A DNA stretch of 64,000 nucleotides from an uncultured Collinsella sp. (GCA_900541245.1 UQIS01000003.1:1-64000), one strand, 5' to 3'. Counted from the stretch's first letter, positions 55,127 through 64,000 are shown. Numbers and translations are program-made. The notes: a model not told the origin generated them from the letters alone.

Positions 55127-56794
55127 TTAGAACAGGCCGGTGATGTTGCCGTCGTTGTCGACGTCGATGTTCTCGGCCGCGGGCACCTTGGGCAGGCCGG
55201 GCATGGTCAGAACGCTGCCGGTCAGCGCGACCACAAAGTGGGCACCGGCGGAAACCTTGAGCTCGCGCACGGTGATGCGGAAGCCCTCGGGAGCGCCCAG
55301 CGCCTTGGCGTTGTCGCTAAAGCTGTACTGCGTCTTGGCCACGCACACCGGCAGGTTGCCAAAGCCGTTCTCTCGCAGCTCGGCGAGCTGGCGCTTGGCA
55401 GCTGGCGTAAAGTCGACGCCGTCGGCGCGGTAGACCTTGGTGGCAACGGCCTCGAGGGCGTCGGCCACATCGGCACCGTCCTCGTAGGCAAACTTGAGCT
55501 CGCTCGGCTGCTCGATCAGGCGCATGACCTCATCGGCCAGGTCGAGCGCGCCCTCGCCGCCCTTAGCCCAAACCTCGGACAGCTTAACGTTGACACCGAG
55601 CTTCTGGCACTCGGACTCGATGAGCTCGAGCTCGGCCTCAGTGTCCGTCGGGAAGCGGTTGATGGCGACCACGCAGGGCAGACCGTAAACATTCTGAATG
55701 TTGTCGACGTGGCGCAGCAGGTTGGGCATGCCAGCCTTGAGGGCCTCGAGGTTCTCCTCGTTGAGGTCGGCCTTGGCAACACCGCCGTTGTACTTAAGCG
55801 CGCGGGCAGTGGCGACAATCACGACAGCGCTGGGGCGAACGCCCGTCATGCGGCACTTGATGTCGAGGAATTTCTCGGCACCCAGGTCGGCACCAAAGCC
55901 GGCCTCGGTAATGGCGACATCGCCAAAACGCATGGCCATACGCGTGGCCATGATGGAGTTACAGCCGTGGGCAATATTGGCGAAGGGACCGCCGTGGACA
56001 AACGCAGGCGTGCCCTCGAGTGTCTGAACCAGGTTGGGTTTGAGCGCGTCCTTGAGCAGGGCCGCCATGGCACCCTGAGCCTTAAGGTCACGGGCGCGGA
56101 CGGGCTCGCCGGCATAGCTGTAGCCGACAACAATCTCGCCCAGGCGCTCCTTGAGGTCATTGATGCTCGTGGACAGGCACAGGATTGCCATGACCTCGGA
56201 GGCAACAGTGATGTCGAAGCCGTCCTCGCGCGGCACTCCCTGGGCCTTGCCGCCAATGCCGTCGATGACATGACGCAGCTGACGGTCGTTCATATCGACA
56301 ACGCGCTTCCAGGTGATGCGCTTAACGTCGATGCCGAGCTGGTTGCCCTGCTGAATATGGTTGTCGAGCATGGCTGCCAGCAGGTTGTTAGCGGCACCGA
56401 TGGCATGGAAGTCACCGGTAAAGTGCAGGTTGATATCCTCCATGGGGATAACCTGGGCCCAACCGCCACCGGCGGCACCGCCCTTCACGCCAAACACGGG
56501 GCCGAGCGAAGGCTCGCGCAGGGCCACGGCGCTCTTGACGCCGCGACGGCGCAGACCGTCGGCCAGGCCGATGGTCGTGGTGGTCTTGCCCTCGCCTGCG
56601 GGCGTGGGATTGATAGCGGTCACGAGGACAAGCTTGGCCTGGTGATCAGTTGGCTCGTTGAGCAGGGAATAGTCGACCTTTGCCTTGTCGAAGCCGTACG
56701 GAATCAGATGCTTAACGTCGACGCCGGCGTTCTTGGCCACCTCGGTAATAGGCAGCGGCGTAACAGAACGTGCGATTTCGATGTCAGTAGGCAT
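55127..56794 (-). CDS. fhs: Formate-tetrahydrofolate ligase
   Basis: This 555-residue enzyme makes 10-formyl-THF from formate, THF and ATP. Marks are the P-loop NPTPAGEGKTTTTIGLADGL, FGVKGGAAGGGWAQVIPMEDINLHFTGD, and the C-terminal GFGNLPVCVAKTQYSFS with GSVLTMPGLPKVPAA. It is the entry of formate into one-carbon metabolism and cooperates with FolD and the cyclodeaminase-like protein 11 kb away. The ATG at 56794 follows GAAAGGACCGCCC; the longer frame upstream lacks a ribosome site. Confidence 0.97.
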   Translation of the reverse strand: MPTDIEIARSVTPLPITEVAKNAGVDVKHLIPYGFDKAKVDYSLLNEPTDHQAKLVLVTAINPTPAGEGKTTTTIGLADGLRRRGVKSAVALREPSLGPVFGVKGGAAGGGWAQVIPMEDINLHFTGDFHAIGAANNLLAAMLDNHIQQGNQLGIDVKRITWKRVVDMNDRQLRHVIDGIGGKAQGVPREDGFDITVASEVMAILCLSTSINDLKERLGEIVVGYSYAGEPVRARDLKAQGAMAALLKDALKPNLVQTLEGTPAFVHGGPFANIAHGCNSIMATRMAMRFGDVAITEAGFGADLGAEKFLDIKCRMTGVRPSAVVIVATARALKYNGGVAKADLNEENLEALKAGMPNLLRHVDNIQNVYGLPCVVAINRFPTDTEAELELIESECQKLGVNVKLSEVWAKGGEGALDLADEVMRLIEQPSELKFAYEDGADVADALEAVATKVYRADGVDFTPAAKRQLAELRENGFGNLPVCVAKTQYSFSDNAKALGAPEGFRITVRELKVSAGAHFVVALTGSVLTMPGLPKVPAAENIDVDNDGNITGLF

Positions 56795-56940
56795 GGGCGG
56801 TCCTTTCGTTACCGGATGAGAAAAAGACCAATCCAGCATAGCACGCGCGCGCAATAGTAAAACGCCCGTAACCGACGAACGGCGATATGTTTACCCGATG
56901 CCCAGCGATAGCCTACAGATGCGCTAAAACAAGCCCATTC

Positions 56941-58008
56941 CTACAGGGTCGGTTCAATACCCAAATGCTCGAATGTGCGCAGGGTTGCCTGGCGACCCTG
57001 CGGTGTACGAATCATCAAGCCACACTGCAGCAGATAGGGCTCATAGACATCCTCGAGCGTACCCGGGTCCTCGCCCACCGCGCTGGCAAGCGTCGTCAGA
57101 CCCACGGCGCGGCCGGAGAACGTCTTGGCAAGTGTCTCCAAGATGCGAATGTCCATCCAGTCCAGGCCGAGCTCGTCGATCTCGAAGAACTCAAGCGCCT
57201 GACGGCAAATATCAAGCTCAATTGAACCGTTGCCGCGCACCTGCGCATAGTCACGCACGCGTTTGAGCAGGCGGTTGGCAAGACGTGGCGTGCCGCGCGA
57301 ACGCGAGCCGATCTCGAGTGCGCTGGGATGGTCGATCGTCACACCCAGAATGGTCGCCGAGCGTGTCACAATCTGGGCGAGCTCCTCGACGGTGTAGTAA
57401 TCCAAGCGATACGAGATGCCAAAGCGATCGCGCAGCGGGCCCGTGAGCATGCCCGAACGGGTCGTTGCCGCTACCAGCGTAAACTTAGGGATATCCAGGC
57501 GAATCGAGCGCGCAGCCGGACCCTTGCCGATCACGATATCGAGGGCAAAGTCCTCCATCGCAGGATACAGGACCTCCTCGACCGAACGGTTGAGGCGGTG
57601 GATCTCGTCGATAAACAGCACGTCGCCCGGTTGCAGGTTGGTAAGGATGGCAGCCAGGTCACCGGTACGCGCGATGGCTGGACCGCTCGTCGTCTTGATC
57701 TGAGCGCCCAGCTCGTTGGCGATAACGGTAGCCAGCGTGGTCTTGCCCAGACCCGGAGGGCCCGAGAAGATCACGTGGTCGAGCGTCTCGCCACGGCTCT
57801 GCGCCGCCTCGATGAGCACGCGCAGGCTCTGCTTGATGTGCTCCTGACCGCAGTAGTCATCCAAGCGTTGGGGACGCAGGGTACGGTCGACATCAAGGTC
57901 CTCGGGCGTCAGCTCAGAGCCCACCATACGCTCGCCGTGCGCCATGGATGCCGCCGGCGAGTTTCCGGGCGTCGACCACAGGTCCTGAGAATCATCGGCT
58001 TCCCACAT
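56941..58008 (-). CDS. ruvB: Holliday junction helicase RuvB
   Basis: This 355-residue AAA+ motor drives branch migration with RuvA. Motifs are Walker A SGPPGLGKTTLA, Walker B LFIDEIHRL, sensor region AATTRSGMLTGPLRDRFG with the arginine finger, and the C-terminal GLDWMDIRIL and RTPQGRQAT. A ~30-residue N-terminal extension precedes DRTLRPQRLDDY. The ATG shares its A with the ruvA stop (TGATG), so translation is coupled. Confidence 0.97.
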   Translation of the reverse strand: MWEADDSQDLWSTPGNSPAASMAHGERMVGSELTPEDLDVDRTLRPQRLDDYCGQEHIKQSLRVLIEAAQSRGETLDHVIFSGPPGLGKTTLATVIANELGAQIKTTSGPAIARTGDLAAILTNLQPGDVLFIDEIHRLNRSVEEVLYPAMEDFALDIVIGKGPAARSIRLDIPKFTLVAATTRSGMLTGPLRDRFGISYRLDYYTVEELAQIVTRSATILGVTIDHPSALEIGSRSRGTPRLANRLLKRVRDYAQVRGNGSIELDICRQALEFFEIDELGLDWMDIRILETLAKTFSGRAVGLTTLASAVGEDPGTLEDVYEPYLLQCGLMIRTPQGRQATLRTFEHLGIEPTL

Positions 58009-58628
58009 CACGCATCCATTCCGAGTCGCTTAAGCGCCGCGCCGAGCAGATCCTCGACACGCATATCCTGCCCATCATACCCGCTCAGGGCAACATCGGT
58101 CTCCTGCGGGCTAAAGCCCATGGAAAGGAGCGCCGCACGGGCGTCATCGATCGCCGAAGGAGCAGCGGCGGGAACCGGCATCGCAACCTGGCCGGGAATC
58201 ACGTCGACCGGCACAAAGCCCTTGTCCTTGGCAAAGGTGCTCTTGAGCTCCAGGATCAGACGCTGCGCAGTCTTTTTGCCCACACCGGGAACCTTGGCCA
58301 TGCCCTTGTCATCCTCGGCCATTACCAGGGAATACAGTTGCCCCACGGTATAGGTGGAGAGCACGGCGCGCGCCAGGCGTGGGCCGACGCCCGAGACGGA
58401 AACGAGCCGATCGAACATCGTACGCTCGTCCTTGGAAGCAAAGCCAAAGAGCGTCATGGCGTCCTCACGGACCTGCATGCGGGTATAGAGGCGAACCTCA
58501 CCGCCGGGCGTGGGCAGCGTGGCAGCAGTGCTGCCCGAAATACCGAGCTCAAAGCCCACGCCCGATACATCGACGACGGCCGAACTCATCGTGGCCTCGA
58601 CAAGCGTTCCATGGAGCTGGGAGATCAT
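58008..58628 (-). CDS. ruvA: Holliday junction protein RuvA
   Basis: This 206-residue protein binds four-way junctions. The N-terminal OB domain is MISQLHGTLVEA...VDVSGVGFELG, HhH regions are SVSGVGPRLARAVL and KVPGVGKKTAQRLI, and the C-terminal UBA-like domain binds RuvB. It overlaps ruvC by one base and ruvB by one base, giving the order ruvC-ruvA-ruvB. Confidence 0.97.
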   Translation of the reverse strand: MISQLHGTLVEATMSSAVVDVSGVGFELGISGSTAATLPTPGGEVRLYTRMQVREDAMTLFGFASKDERTMFDRLVSVSGVGPRLARAVLSTYTVGQLYSLVMAEDDKGMAKVPGVGKKTAQRLILELKSTFAKDKGFVPVDVIPGQVAMPVPAAAPSAIDDARAALLSMGFSPQETDVALSGYDGQDMRVEDLLGAALKRLGMDA

Positions 58629-59149
58629 CAGTATCCGGTTCCTCTCTGTTGATAGAACTCACCACCGGTAAGTGCCCGGGTGCGGCTGAGGTTAACGTGG
58701 CAGATGGCGCAGGCCAGGGCATCGGCGGCATGGTCGGGATGCGGGTCGTGATCGAGCTGTGTGAGCGTACGCACCATGTAGGCGACCTGCCGCTTGTCCG
58801 CGGCGCCGGTGCCCACCACAGCCTGTTTGATCTGCATGGGCGTGTACTCGCCAATCTCGAGCGCACATTCCGAAAGCGCGACGAGTGCAGCACCGCGGGC
58901 ATGCGCCGTGGGGATGGCGGAACGAACGTTGGCGCCAAAGTAGATGCTCTCGACAGCAGCGGTATCGGGACGGTAGCGCTCGACGACACCTTTGAGGTCG
59001 CAGGCGATATGCGACAGGCGCACCGCGAGCGGACTGCCCGCGCTGGTCTCGATACAACCGTAGGCACGGCAGCGAACCTCGCCGCGCCGCTCCTCGATAA
59101 TCCCCCAGCCCGTATGGGCCAAACCGGGGTCGATACCCAAAATGACCAA
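58628..59149 (-). CDS. ruvC: Holliday junction resolvase RuvC
   Basis: This 173-residue endonuclease cuts branched junctions. Its catalytic carboxylates are Asp in ILGIDPGLA, Glu in AAVESIYFG, and the pair in HPDHAADALA. The start is probably TTG at 59149, 5 nt after GGGGAGG; the frame extends a few codons upstream but has no better start. It is the first gene of the ruvCAB operon. Confidence 0.95.
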   Translation of the reverse strand: MVILGIDPGLAHTGWGIIEERRGEVRCRAYGCIETSAGSPLAVRLSHIACDLKGVVERYRPDTAAVESIYFGANVRSAIPTAHARGAALVALSECALEIGEYTPMQIKQAVVGTGAADKRQVAYMVRTLTQLDHDPHPDHAADALACAICHVNLSRTRALTGGEFYQQRGTGY

Positions 59150-59285
59150 GCCAACCTCCCCTCGCCACAAGCACGACGCAAGACAAGGCCCCGCGCACTA
59201 TTAACGAACGTCTGTTCTAGAATAACACAACGCTAGCCCTATAAGTCAGCCGAGATCGAATTGTAGGTTGAGCATACGCAAACGA

Positions 59286-59424
59286 GCGCCCGCCAGAGCG
59301 AGCAAGGTGCCTTGAAAGAGGAGGGCATTGACCTGGTGGTCATGCCCGACGATTGAAAGGCAGATTGCCGCTCTGGCGAGCGCGCAGCGTCGACTCGTTA
59401 CGCGGTTTGGTAAAACCGCGTAAC
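59286..59424 (-). repeat. Multi-stem 3'-end element, family 2, copy c
   Basis: The outer stem pairs 59286-59305 with 59365-59383 (core CCAGAGCG/CGCTCTGG), the inner stem has GGGCAT...GACC/GGTC...ATGCCC, and the terminal hairpin at 59397-59424 (GTTACGCGG/CCGCGTAAC) lies 4 nt after the stop of the next gene. No GGGGACGTTCTT palindrome accompanies this copy. The rest of 59150-59285 holds a probable ruvC promoter region but no firm motif. Confidence 0.75.
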
Positions 59425-59428
59425 CTTT

Positions 59429-61414
59429 TTAGTTCTGCGAGAAGAACGGGAACTGTCGGGGATCAACCGGCGGATGCGGCATCGGCGTGCCCTGCGGGCC
59501 ACCTTGCGGGCCACCCTGGCCGCCCATCATCTTATCGATGGCGTCCTGGACCTCGCCCTCAAACTTTTTCATGCCCTCATGCAGGCGACGCTGGCCGTCC
59601 TCGGAGCGCAGCTCCTCCATCTGCTCGGGCGAAATACCCAACAGGTCACCCAATATGCCCATCATCTCGCCACGCATGCGCTCGCTTGTGTCCTCGTCGG
59701 CAAAACGGTTCGCCTCGGCGCGCGCCAGCGCATCGACCGTCATGCGTTCCTTGCCGCTCAGCCCCAGGTCGGACCACGCGAGCATATACGGCCAGGCACG
59801 CTCGGCAAACGAACGGGCCGAGACGATCGGCACCGTCGGCAGCTGGCGGCGAGCCGCCTCTCCCTGGCGCACGAGCATCAGCAGCAACGAACATGCCTCG
59901 GGCTTGCCGGCGGCCATTGGGATGTCGTCGAAGGGTCGGTTGCGGTCCACGTGCGCCTCGAGTGTGCCATCGACCTCGCCCGGCTCAAGCCCGCCGAGCA
60001 GCTGCGCCGCGCGGTCGAGCATATCGACCGGACCGTCAAGCGTCGAGAGCGCTTGCGCCAGCACGCGCTCCATGCAATCCTCCACCGCGTTGAGCGTCAC
60101 GAGCTCCTGCGGCACCACGGCAGACGTACGGTTGCGTACGCGCGCCACAAACTCGAGGGTCGACAGATACACGTCGCCAAAGGGCGCGTAATCGCCCTGG
60201 TAGCCACCGCAAAGCGCCGGTGCCGCCAATGCGTACTCGGTCTTGGACAGCGGGCTCAACACCATCGCACCCAGCTCGAGCGCCGTATCCTCCAGCATGA
60301 GGCCCAGCGTGCGAGAGCGCAGGCGCTCGGCGTCGCCCGCCGACACATCGCGGTCGAGCACACGCGCGGCATCCGGCGCATCGCGCTCAACCGTGCGAAT
60401 ATGCAGGCGCTCGGCAATGGCGCGAACGGCGGCACAGCGAGCAGCCTCGGCCTCCTCCTGTGCCGGCGTAAAGATGCGGTTGCGTCCCAGTACCAGGCCG
60501 ACCACATTGCGCGAACCCAATGCATCGACAGCCAGCGCCGCAAGCAGGGACGACGGCAAGTCGCCCTCGAGCGCCACCACGGCGCGCGACGTACCGCGGG
60601 CGCGGGCGTTATCGCGCACAGCGAGCACCAGCGCCTGCCACAACCACTCCTCGGAACGAAACTCGGGCAGCTCGTGGTCCTCCAAGGCATCGAGCATCAC
60701 ACCGCGCTGGATCTCCTGAACCAGTAGGCTCTCCTCAAAACACGGCGCTTGGGCCACCACACGGCCGCAGTCGTCGAGCACAAACGAGCCGCCGGTATAC
60801 ACCGATTCGTCGTACGCACCGACCGGCGCCATGCAGGCAAACCACACGCTGCGCTTGGATGCGATCTTGCGGTAGGCTCCGCTGCGCACGGCGGCAATCG
60901 CAGCGGTCTCGCGGTCGGTCATATCGAATGCGTTGAACTGGAAATAGGCAATGAGGTCGACGCCGGTCGGCAGCATCTCGAGCTCGCGGTCCAAGTCGAA
61001 GATCACCGCGATGCGCACGCCGTCCACGTCGAACACCGGCGGAGCCCAACGCGCGTCGTTGCTCTCGCCACGCTGCAGGGCAATGCTCGCACGCGCGGGT
61101 ACCACGCGACCGTCCTTGAGCATCATATAGTCGAGCAGGGGCTGGCCCTCAAACGAAACCGCCGCGGGCACGATGCAGATCATATCGAGCTCTTGGATAC
61201 GCTCGGCGACGCCGGTCAAGCCGGCAAGCATGTCGTGCTCAAAGTCGGCAGCACCCACCAGGCCGCCGGGCAGGGCACCCATAAAGAGCGGAGCCGGAAC
61301 GCACAGCACGCGTGCCCCGCGCTCGTGGGCCAGGCGCGCCTGGTCCTCGATGCGACCGCAGATACCCTCAATATCACCCAGGCGCATATCGATCTGTGCA
61401 AGTGCGAGCTTCAT
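59429..61414 (-). CDS. NAD synthase-like protein with degenerate active sites
   Basis: This 661-residue protein has the two-domain layout of glutamine-dependent NAD synthetase: an N-terminal nitrilase-type domain (MKLALAQIDMRLGDIEGICGR) and a C-terminal synthetase-type domain (VLSPLSKTEYAL, GGYQGDYAPFGDVYLS). The key residues are missing. Where active enzymes have FPELALTGY the protein has VPAPLFMGA (residues ~39-47, Glu lost). Where they have ICEDLW it has IFDLDR (~138-143, Cys lost). The ATP loop SGGxDSS is ALEGDLPSSL (~281-290). The ~100-residue tail ends in Met/Gly/Pro-rich repeats (GGQGGPQGGPQG). It may be regulatory or have another substrate. The ATG at 61414 follows GGAAAGGGCTGAGCC. 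Confidence 0.75.
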   Translation of the reverse strand: MKLALAQIDMRLGDIEGICGRIEDQARLAHERGARVLCVPAPLFMGALPGGLVGAADFEHDMLAGLTGVAERIQELDMICIVPAAVSFEGQPLLDYMMLKDGRVVPARASIALQRGESNDARWAPPVFDVDGVRIAVIFDLDRELEMLPTGVDLIAYFQFNAFDMTDRETAAIAAVRSGAYRKIASKRSVWFACMAPVGAYDESVYTGGSFVLDDCGRVVAQAPCFEESLLVQEIQRGVMLDALEDHELPEFRSEEWLWQALVLAVRDNARARGTSRAVVALEGDLPSSLLAALAVDALGSRNVVGLVLGRNRIFTPAQEEAEAARCAAVRAIAERLHIRTVERDAPDAARVLDRDVSAGDAERLRSRTLGLMLEDTALELGAMVLSPLSKTEYALAAPALCGGYQGDYAPFGDVYLSTLEFVARVRNRTSAVVPQELVTLNAVEDCMERVLAQALSTLDGPVDMLDRAAQLLGGLEPGEVDGTLEAHVDRNRPFDDIPMAAGKPEACSLLLMLVRQGEAARRQLPTVPIVSARSFAERAWPYMLAWSDLGLSGKERMTVDALARAEANRFADEDTSERMRGEMMGILGDLLGISPEQMEELRSEDGQRRLHEGMKKFEGEVQDAIDKMMGGQGGPQGGPQGTPMPHPPVDPRQFPFFSQN

Positions 61415-61451
61415 GGCTCAGCCCTTTCCGTCGTAAACCATCGTTGTCGTA

Positions 61452-61486
61452 GTAAAAGCGCCGGCCGCAAGATGCAGTCGGCGCTT
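61452..61486 (-). terminator. Intrinsic terminator after superoxide reductase
   Basis: On the minus strand AAGCGCCG pairs with CGGCGCTT (61479-61486 with 61456-61463) and is followed by TTACT. It lies between the SOR stop and the NAD synthase-like start. Confidence 0.65.
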
Positions 61487-61531
61487 GCATGTGCATATGC
61501 TAGCTATGATACCCCGAGCGGGGGCGCGCTC

Positions 61532-61894
61532 CTAGAACGTCGCGGACCACAGCCCGTGCAGGTTGCAATAGGCATAGACGGTACCGGTCTTGGAACCGCC
61601 GGCAAAAAACGTCGCGGGCTTCATGCCGGGCTCAAGGTAATGGACCTCCAGACGGCCCTCGGCCTCAAGGGCAATCCACTCGATGTAGTGCTCGGGCACC
61701 ATAGGGTGCTCGACCGAGCCCACGCGCGCACGGATCACATGACCGTCGCGCTCGCTCTCGATGACGGGCACGTGCTTCTCGTGCGCCGCGTCCTCGGTGT
61801 TCGTGGTCAGCTCCGTGCAGCCGGCAGGGGTTGCAACGTCGTTGCCAAGGGCGGCAATGAGCTTGCCATCGGGGTCCTTAAAGAATTTCGCCAT
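61532..61894 (-). CDS. Superoxide reductase (neelaredoxin/desulfoferrodoxin type)
   Basis: This 120-residue protein would reduce superoxide to peroxide at a mononuclear iron centre, without making oxygen, a defence common in anaerobes. The iron ligands match the family: His in EKHVPVIE, His pair in VEHPMVPEHYIEWI, and Cys/His in YCNLHGLW. The N-terminal desulforedoxin cysteines are absent, so it is the one-iron class. The ATG at 61894 follows AAAGGAGAACATC. It appears monocistronic. Confidence 0.92.
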   Translation of the reverse strand: MAKFFKDPDGKLIAALGNDVATPAGCTELTTNTEDAAHEKHVPVIESERDGHVIRARVGSVEHPMVPEHYIEWIALEAEGRLEVHYLEPGMKPATFFAGGSKTGTVYAYCNLHGLWSATF

Positions 61895-62064
61895 GATGTT
61901 CTCCTTTGCTGATGTGCCGATGTTCTCGACGTTCTTATGCCCAAAGGCAAGCGAACCATCCACGGCATGGCAAATGAACACATAACGAGCGAGGCTAGCG
62001 CCCGGGGTTAGAGCGCGCCGGCAACCCGGAGCCGTCTCGACAGCCCCGGTTGCCATCTGCGCAG

Positions 62065-63999
62065 TTAGCGCCCGTCGCCACCGAGCAGCGCCAGAACATC
62101 CTCGCGGGTAAACAGCGCCGACGAGATGCCGTCGCCGCCGAGCACGCTGTTGACCAGGTCGCGCTTTGACTCCTGCATCTGCATAATGCGTTCCTCGATC
62201 GTGTCCTTGGCGATGAGCTTGTACACGGTCACGGTATGCTGCTGGCCAATACGATGCGCGCGGTCGGTCGCCTGGTCCTGCGCGGCCACGTTCCACCACG
62301 GGTCGTAGTGGATGACCACGTCGGCCGCCGTCAGGTTGAGGCCCACGCCGCCCGCCTTGAGCGAGATCAGAAACACCGGCACCTCGCCCGCCTGGAACTG
62401 CGCGACCATCTTGGCGCGGCTCTCCTTGGACGAAGCGCCCGTGAGCTTAAGAAAGCCGATGTCCTCCTTGGCCAGGCGCTTGCCAATGATATCGAGCATG
62501 CCCGTGAACTGGCTGAACAGCAGAATGTGGTGCCCGCCGTCGAGCGCACCGTGCACGAGCTCCATGCAAGCGTCGAGCTTGGCGCTCCCTGCCTTGTAGT
62601 CCTCGTAGTGTAGATGCGGGTCGCAGCAGATCTGGCGCAGCTTGGTGAGCTCGGCGAGCACCTTGAGCTTGTCTTTCTTAAACTCGGATGCCTCGCGATG
62701 CTGCACCTGCTGGGCGATACGGTCTTGGTTGGCCAGGTAGAGCTTGCGCTGCTCGCCGGTGAGCTGTGCCATGACGGTGTCTTCGATCTTCTCGGGCAGG
62801 TCGGCCACCACGTCTTCCTTAACGCGGCGCAGCACAAACGGCGACACGAGCGCTTGCAAGCGAGCGGCGCTGTCACCCTCGGCGTGCTCGACCGGGCTTT
62901 CGAAGCGCTTGGCAAACGACTCGCGCGAGCCAAGCAGGCCCGGCATCAAAAAGTCGAAGATGCTCCAGAGCTCGGACAAGCGGTTTTCGATGGGCGTGCC
63001 CGTCAGGGCAAAGCGCACGCCGGCAGGCAGACGCTTGGCGGCGTGCGCCACCTGCGTGAGCGGGTTTTTAATGTACTGGGCCTCGTCGAGCACCACACGG
63101 GCAAAGTCCTGCTCGGCATACTCGTCGATATCGCGCCGCATGAGGTCATACGACGTTACAACCACGTTATGCTCGTCAGCGCCGGCTATCTGCACGCGGC
63201 GCTGCGCCTTGGCGCCCACGATAGCGCACACGTCGAGCGAAGGCGCAAAGCGCTCCAGCTCGGCGGTCCAGTTATACACGAGCGACGCAGGGCACACCAC
63301 GAGCGTGGGCTTGGCATCCCCCGCCTCCACGCGCGCCAGGATATGCGCGATCATCTGCAGTGTTTTGCCCAAGCCCATATCGTCGGCCAAGATACCGCCG
63401 AGGCCCAGGTGCTCGAGCGAGCCGAGCCACTGGTAGCCGTCGACCTGATAGCCGCGCAGTGTGGCCTTGAGCGAGACCGGCACCGTAAAGTCCATCTTGC
63501 CGAGCGTATCCAAGCGCTCGACGGTGCGACGGAACGCAGCGTCGCGATCGGCTTCGAGCTCGGGCGTGCGCGCAAGCATGCTGTCGACAAACAGGGTACT
63601 CGACGCGGGAAGCGACACGCCGTCGAGCAGGTCGACAGCATCGACCCCCAGGTCCTCGGCAAGGCCAAACGCGGCGCGTGCTCCCTCGTCCAGGCGTACG
63701 ATGTCGCCGGACGTCAGACGCGCAAACGTCTGGTGACGCTTGTAGGAGTCGAGGTAGATGGCAAGGTCTGCCGCCGAAAGGCCGCTCGCGCCCAGTTCGA
63801 CGTCGAGCAGGTTGCTCTTGACGGTTGCACGCACCGAAAGCTTGGGCGCAGGGCGGACCGAGATCTGGCGTAGGCGGTCGCTGAGCATGACCTCGCCCAG
63901 CTCGGACAGGGCAGACAGGCCCTCGGTCAGCAAGTGGAACAGGCTCTCGTCATCGCGTTCCTCAAACGCCAGGCCGCCCTCGTGGAAATCGAAGTACAT
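62065..63999 (-). CDS. SNF2-family helicase, N-terminus beyond the window
   Basis: At least 644 residues of a SNF2/Rad54-like ATPase are visible; the true N-terminus probably lies past the right edge. Motifs are Walker A ILADDMGLGKTLQMI, VVTSYDLMRRD, DEAQYIKN (DEAQ box), LTGTPIENRL, SPFVLRRVKEDV, LFSQFTGMLDII and the final DRAHRIGQQHTVTVYKLIAKDTIEERI. About 180 residues before Walker A resemble the SNF2-associated bacterial domain. It would move along double-stranded DNA to remodel protein complexes. The ATG at 63999 is simply the first in the visible frame. Confidence 0.9.
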   Translation of the reverse strand: MYFDFHEGGLAFEERDDESLFHLLTEGLSALSELGEVMLSDRLRQISVRPAPKLSVRATVKSNLLDVELGASGLSAADLAIYLDSYKRHQTFARLTSGDIVRLDEGARAAFGLAEDLGVDAVDLLDGVSLPASSTLFVDSMLARTPELEADRDAAFRRTVERLDTLGKMDFTVPVSLKATLRGYQVDGYQWLGSLEHLGLGGILADDMGLGKTLQMIAHILARVEAGDAKPTLVVCPASLVYNWTAELERFAPSLDVCAIVGAKAQRRVQIAGADEHNVVVTSYDLMRRDIDEYAEQDFARVVLDEAQYIKNPLTQVAHAAKRLPAGVRFALTGTPIENRLSELWSIFDFLMPGLLGSRESFAKRFESPVEHAEGDSAARLQALVSPFVLRRVKEDVVADLPEKIEDTVMAQLTGEQRKLYLANQDRIAQQVQHREASEFKKDKLKVLAELTKLRQICCDPHLHYEDYKAGSAKLDACMELVHGALDGGHHILLFSQFTGMLDIIGKRLAKEDIGFLKLTGASSKESRAKMVAQFQAGEVPVFLISLKAGGVGLNLTAADVVIHYDPWWNVAAQDQATDRAHRIGQQHTVTVYKLIAKDTIEERIMQMQESKRDLVNSVLGGDGISSALFTREDVLALLGGDGR

Positions 64000-64000
64000 G

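Overview
The window is high-G+C bacterial DNA. Its gene set and protein style suggest a gut anaerobe of the Coriobacteriia, most like Collinsella: formate-tetrahydrofolate ligase, FolD, a formiminotransferase-cyclodeaminase-like protein, class III fructose-1,6-bisphosphatase, superoxide reductase, Pst phosphate uptake and many GtrA, DegV and M20/C69 peptidase genes. This placement is an inference from recalled families, not a database match. I see no rRNA, tRNA, CRISPR array, transposase or integrase.

Layout. 0-8.2 kb: the C-terminal part of a Zn/Cd P-type ATPase, a DtxR-type regulator with candidate operators, an ABC-F ATPase plus HAD phosphatase operon, and pstS-pstC-pstA-pstB. 8.5-11.7 kb: an M20 dipeptidase, a HAD phosphatase and DegV. 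11.8-16.2 kb: an accessory island lying between two 130-bp direct copies of the 3' end of a LOG-family gene. It holds a MITE-like element, a TOTE-type primase-helicase gene broken by a one-base frameshift, and a YafQ/DinJ toxin-antitoxin pair. 16.2-24.4 kb: LOG, tgt, an SDR enzyme, a tail-anchored coiled-coil protein, queA, queH and a DUF3267 protein; tgt, queA and queH cover late queuosine steps. 24.5-33.6 kb: a divergent methionyl-tRNA synthetase-like gene, an RNA m5C methyltransferase, a small membrane protein, an orphan TIM-barrel-like protein, DegV, fructose-1,6-bisphosphatase and two GtrA proteins.

33.7-38.8 kb: a promoter, a cobalamin riboswitch and two surface proteins carrying DUF4430 (transcobalamin C-terminal-like) domains. 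The large one joins four DUF4430 repeats to a beta-propeller and an InlB-type repeat. I read this as a B12-responsive surface capture or adhesion operon. 38.9-44.6 kb: UbiB-like kinase with a phasin-like partner, a C69 dipeptidase, FolD and the cyclodeaminase-like protein. 45-49.2 kb: two paralogous lipoproteins and a Tat-exported, sortase-type PI-PLC-like protein. 49.3-64 kb: a PH-like protein, a DUF1016 nuclease, a zinc-ribbon protein, a CDF transporter, a membrane protein, fhs, ruvC-ruvA-ruvB, a catalytically degenerate NAD-synthase-like protein, superoxide reductase and a SNF2 helicase that runs into the right edge.

Several dispersed palindromic families recur between genes: four copies of a 67-bp hairpin, three copies of a larger multi-stem element placed right at gene 3' ends, two palindromes sharing a GGGGACGTTCTT core, and two copies of a 230-240 bp element with terminal inverted repeats. 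Paired bases change together between copies, so structure appears to be what is kept.
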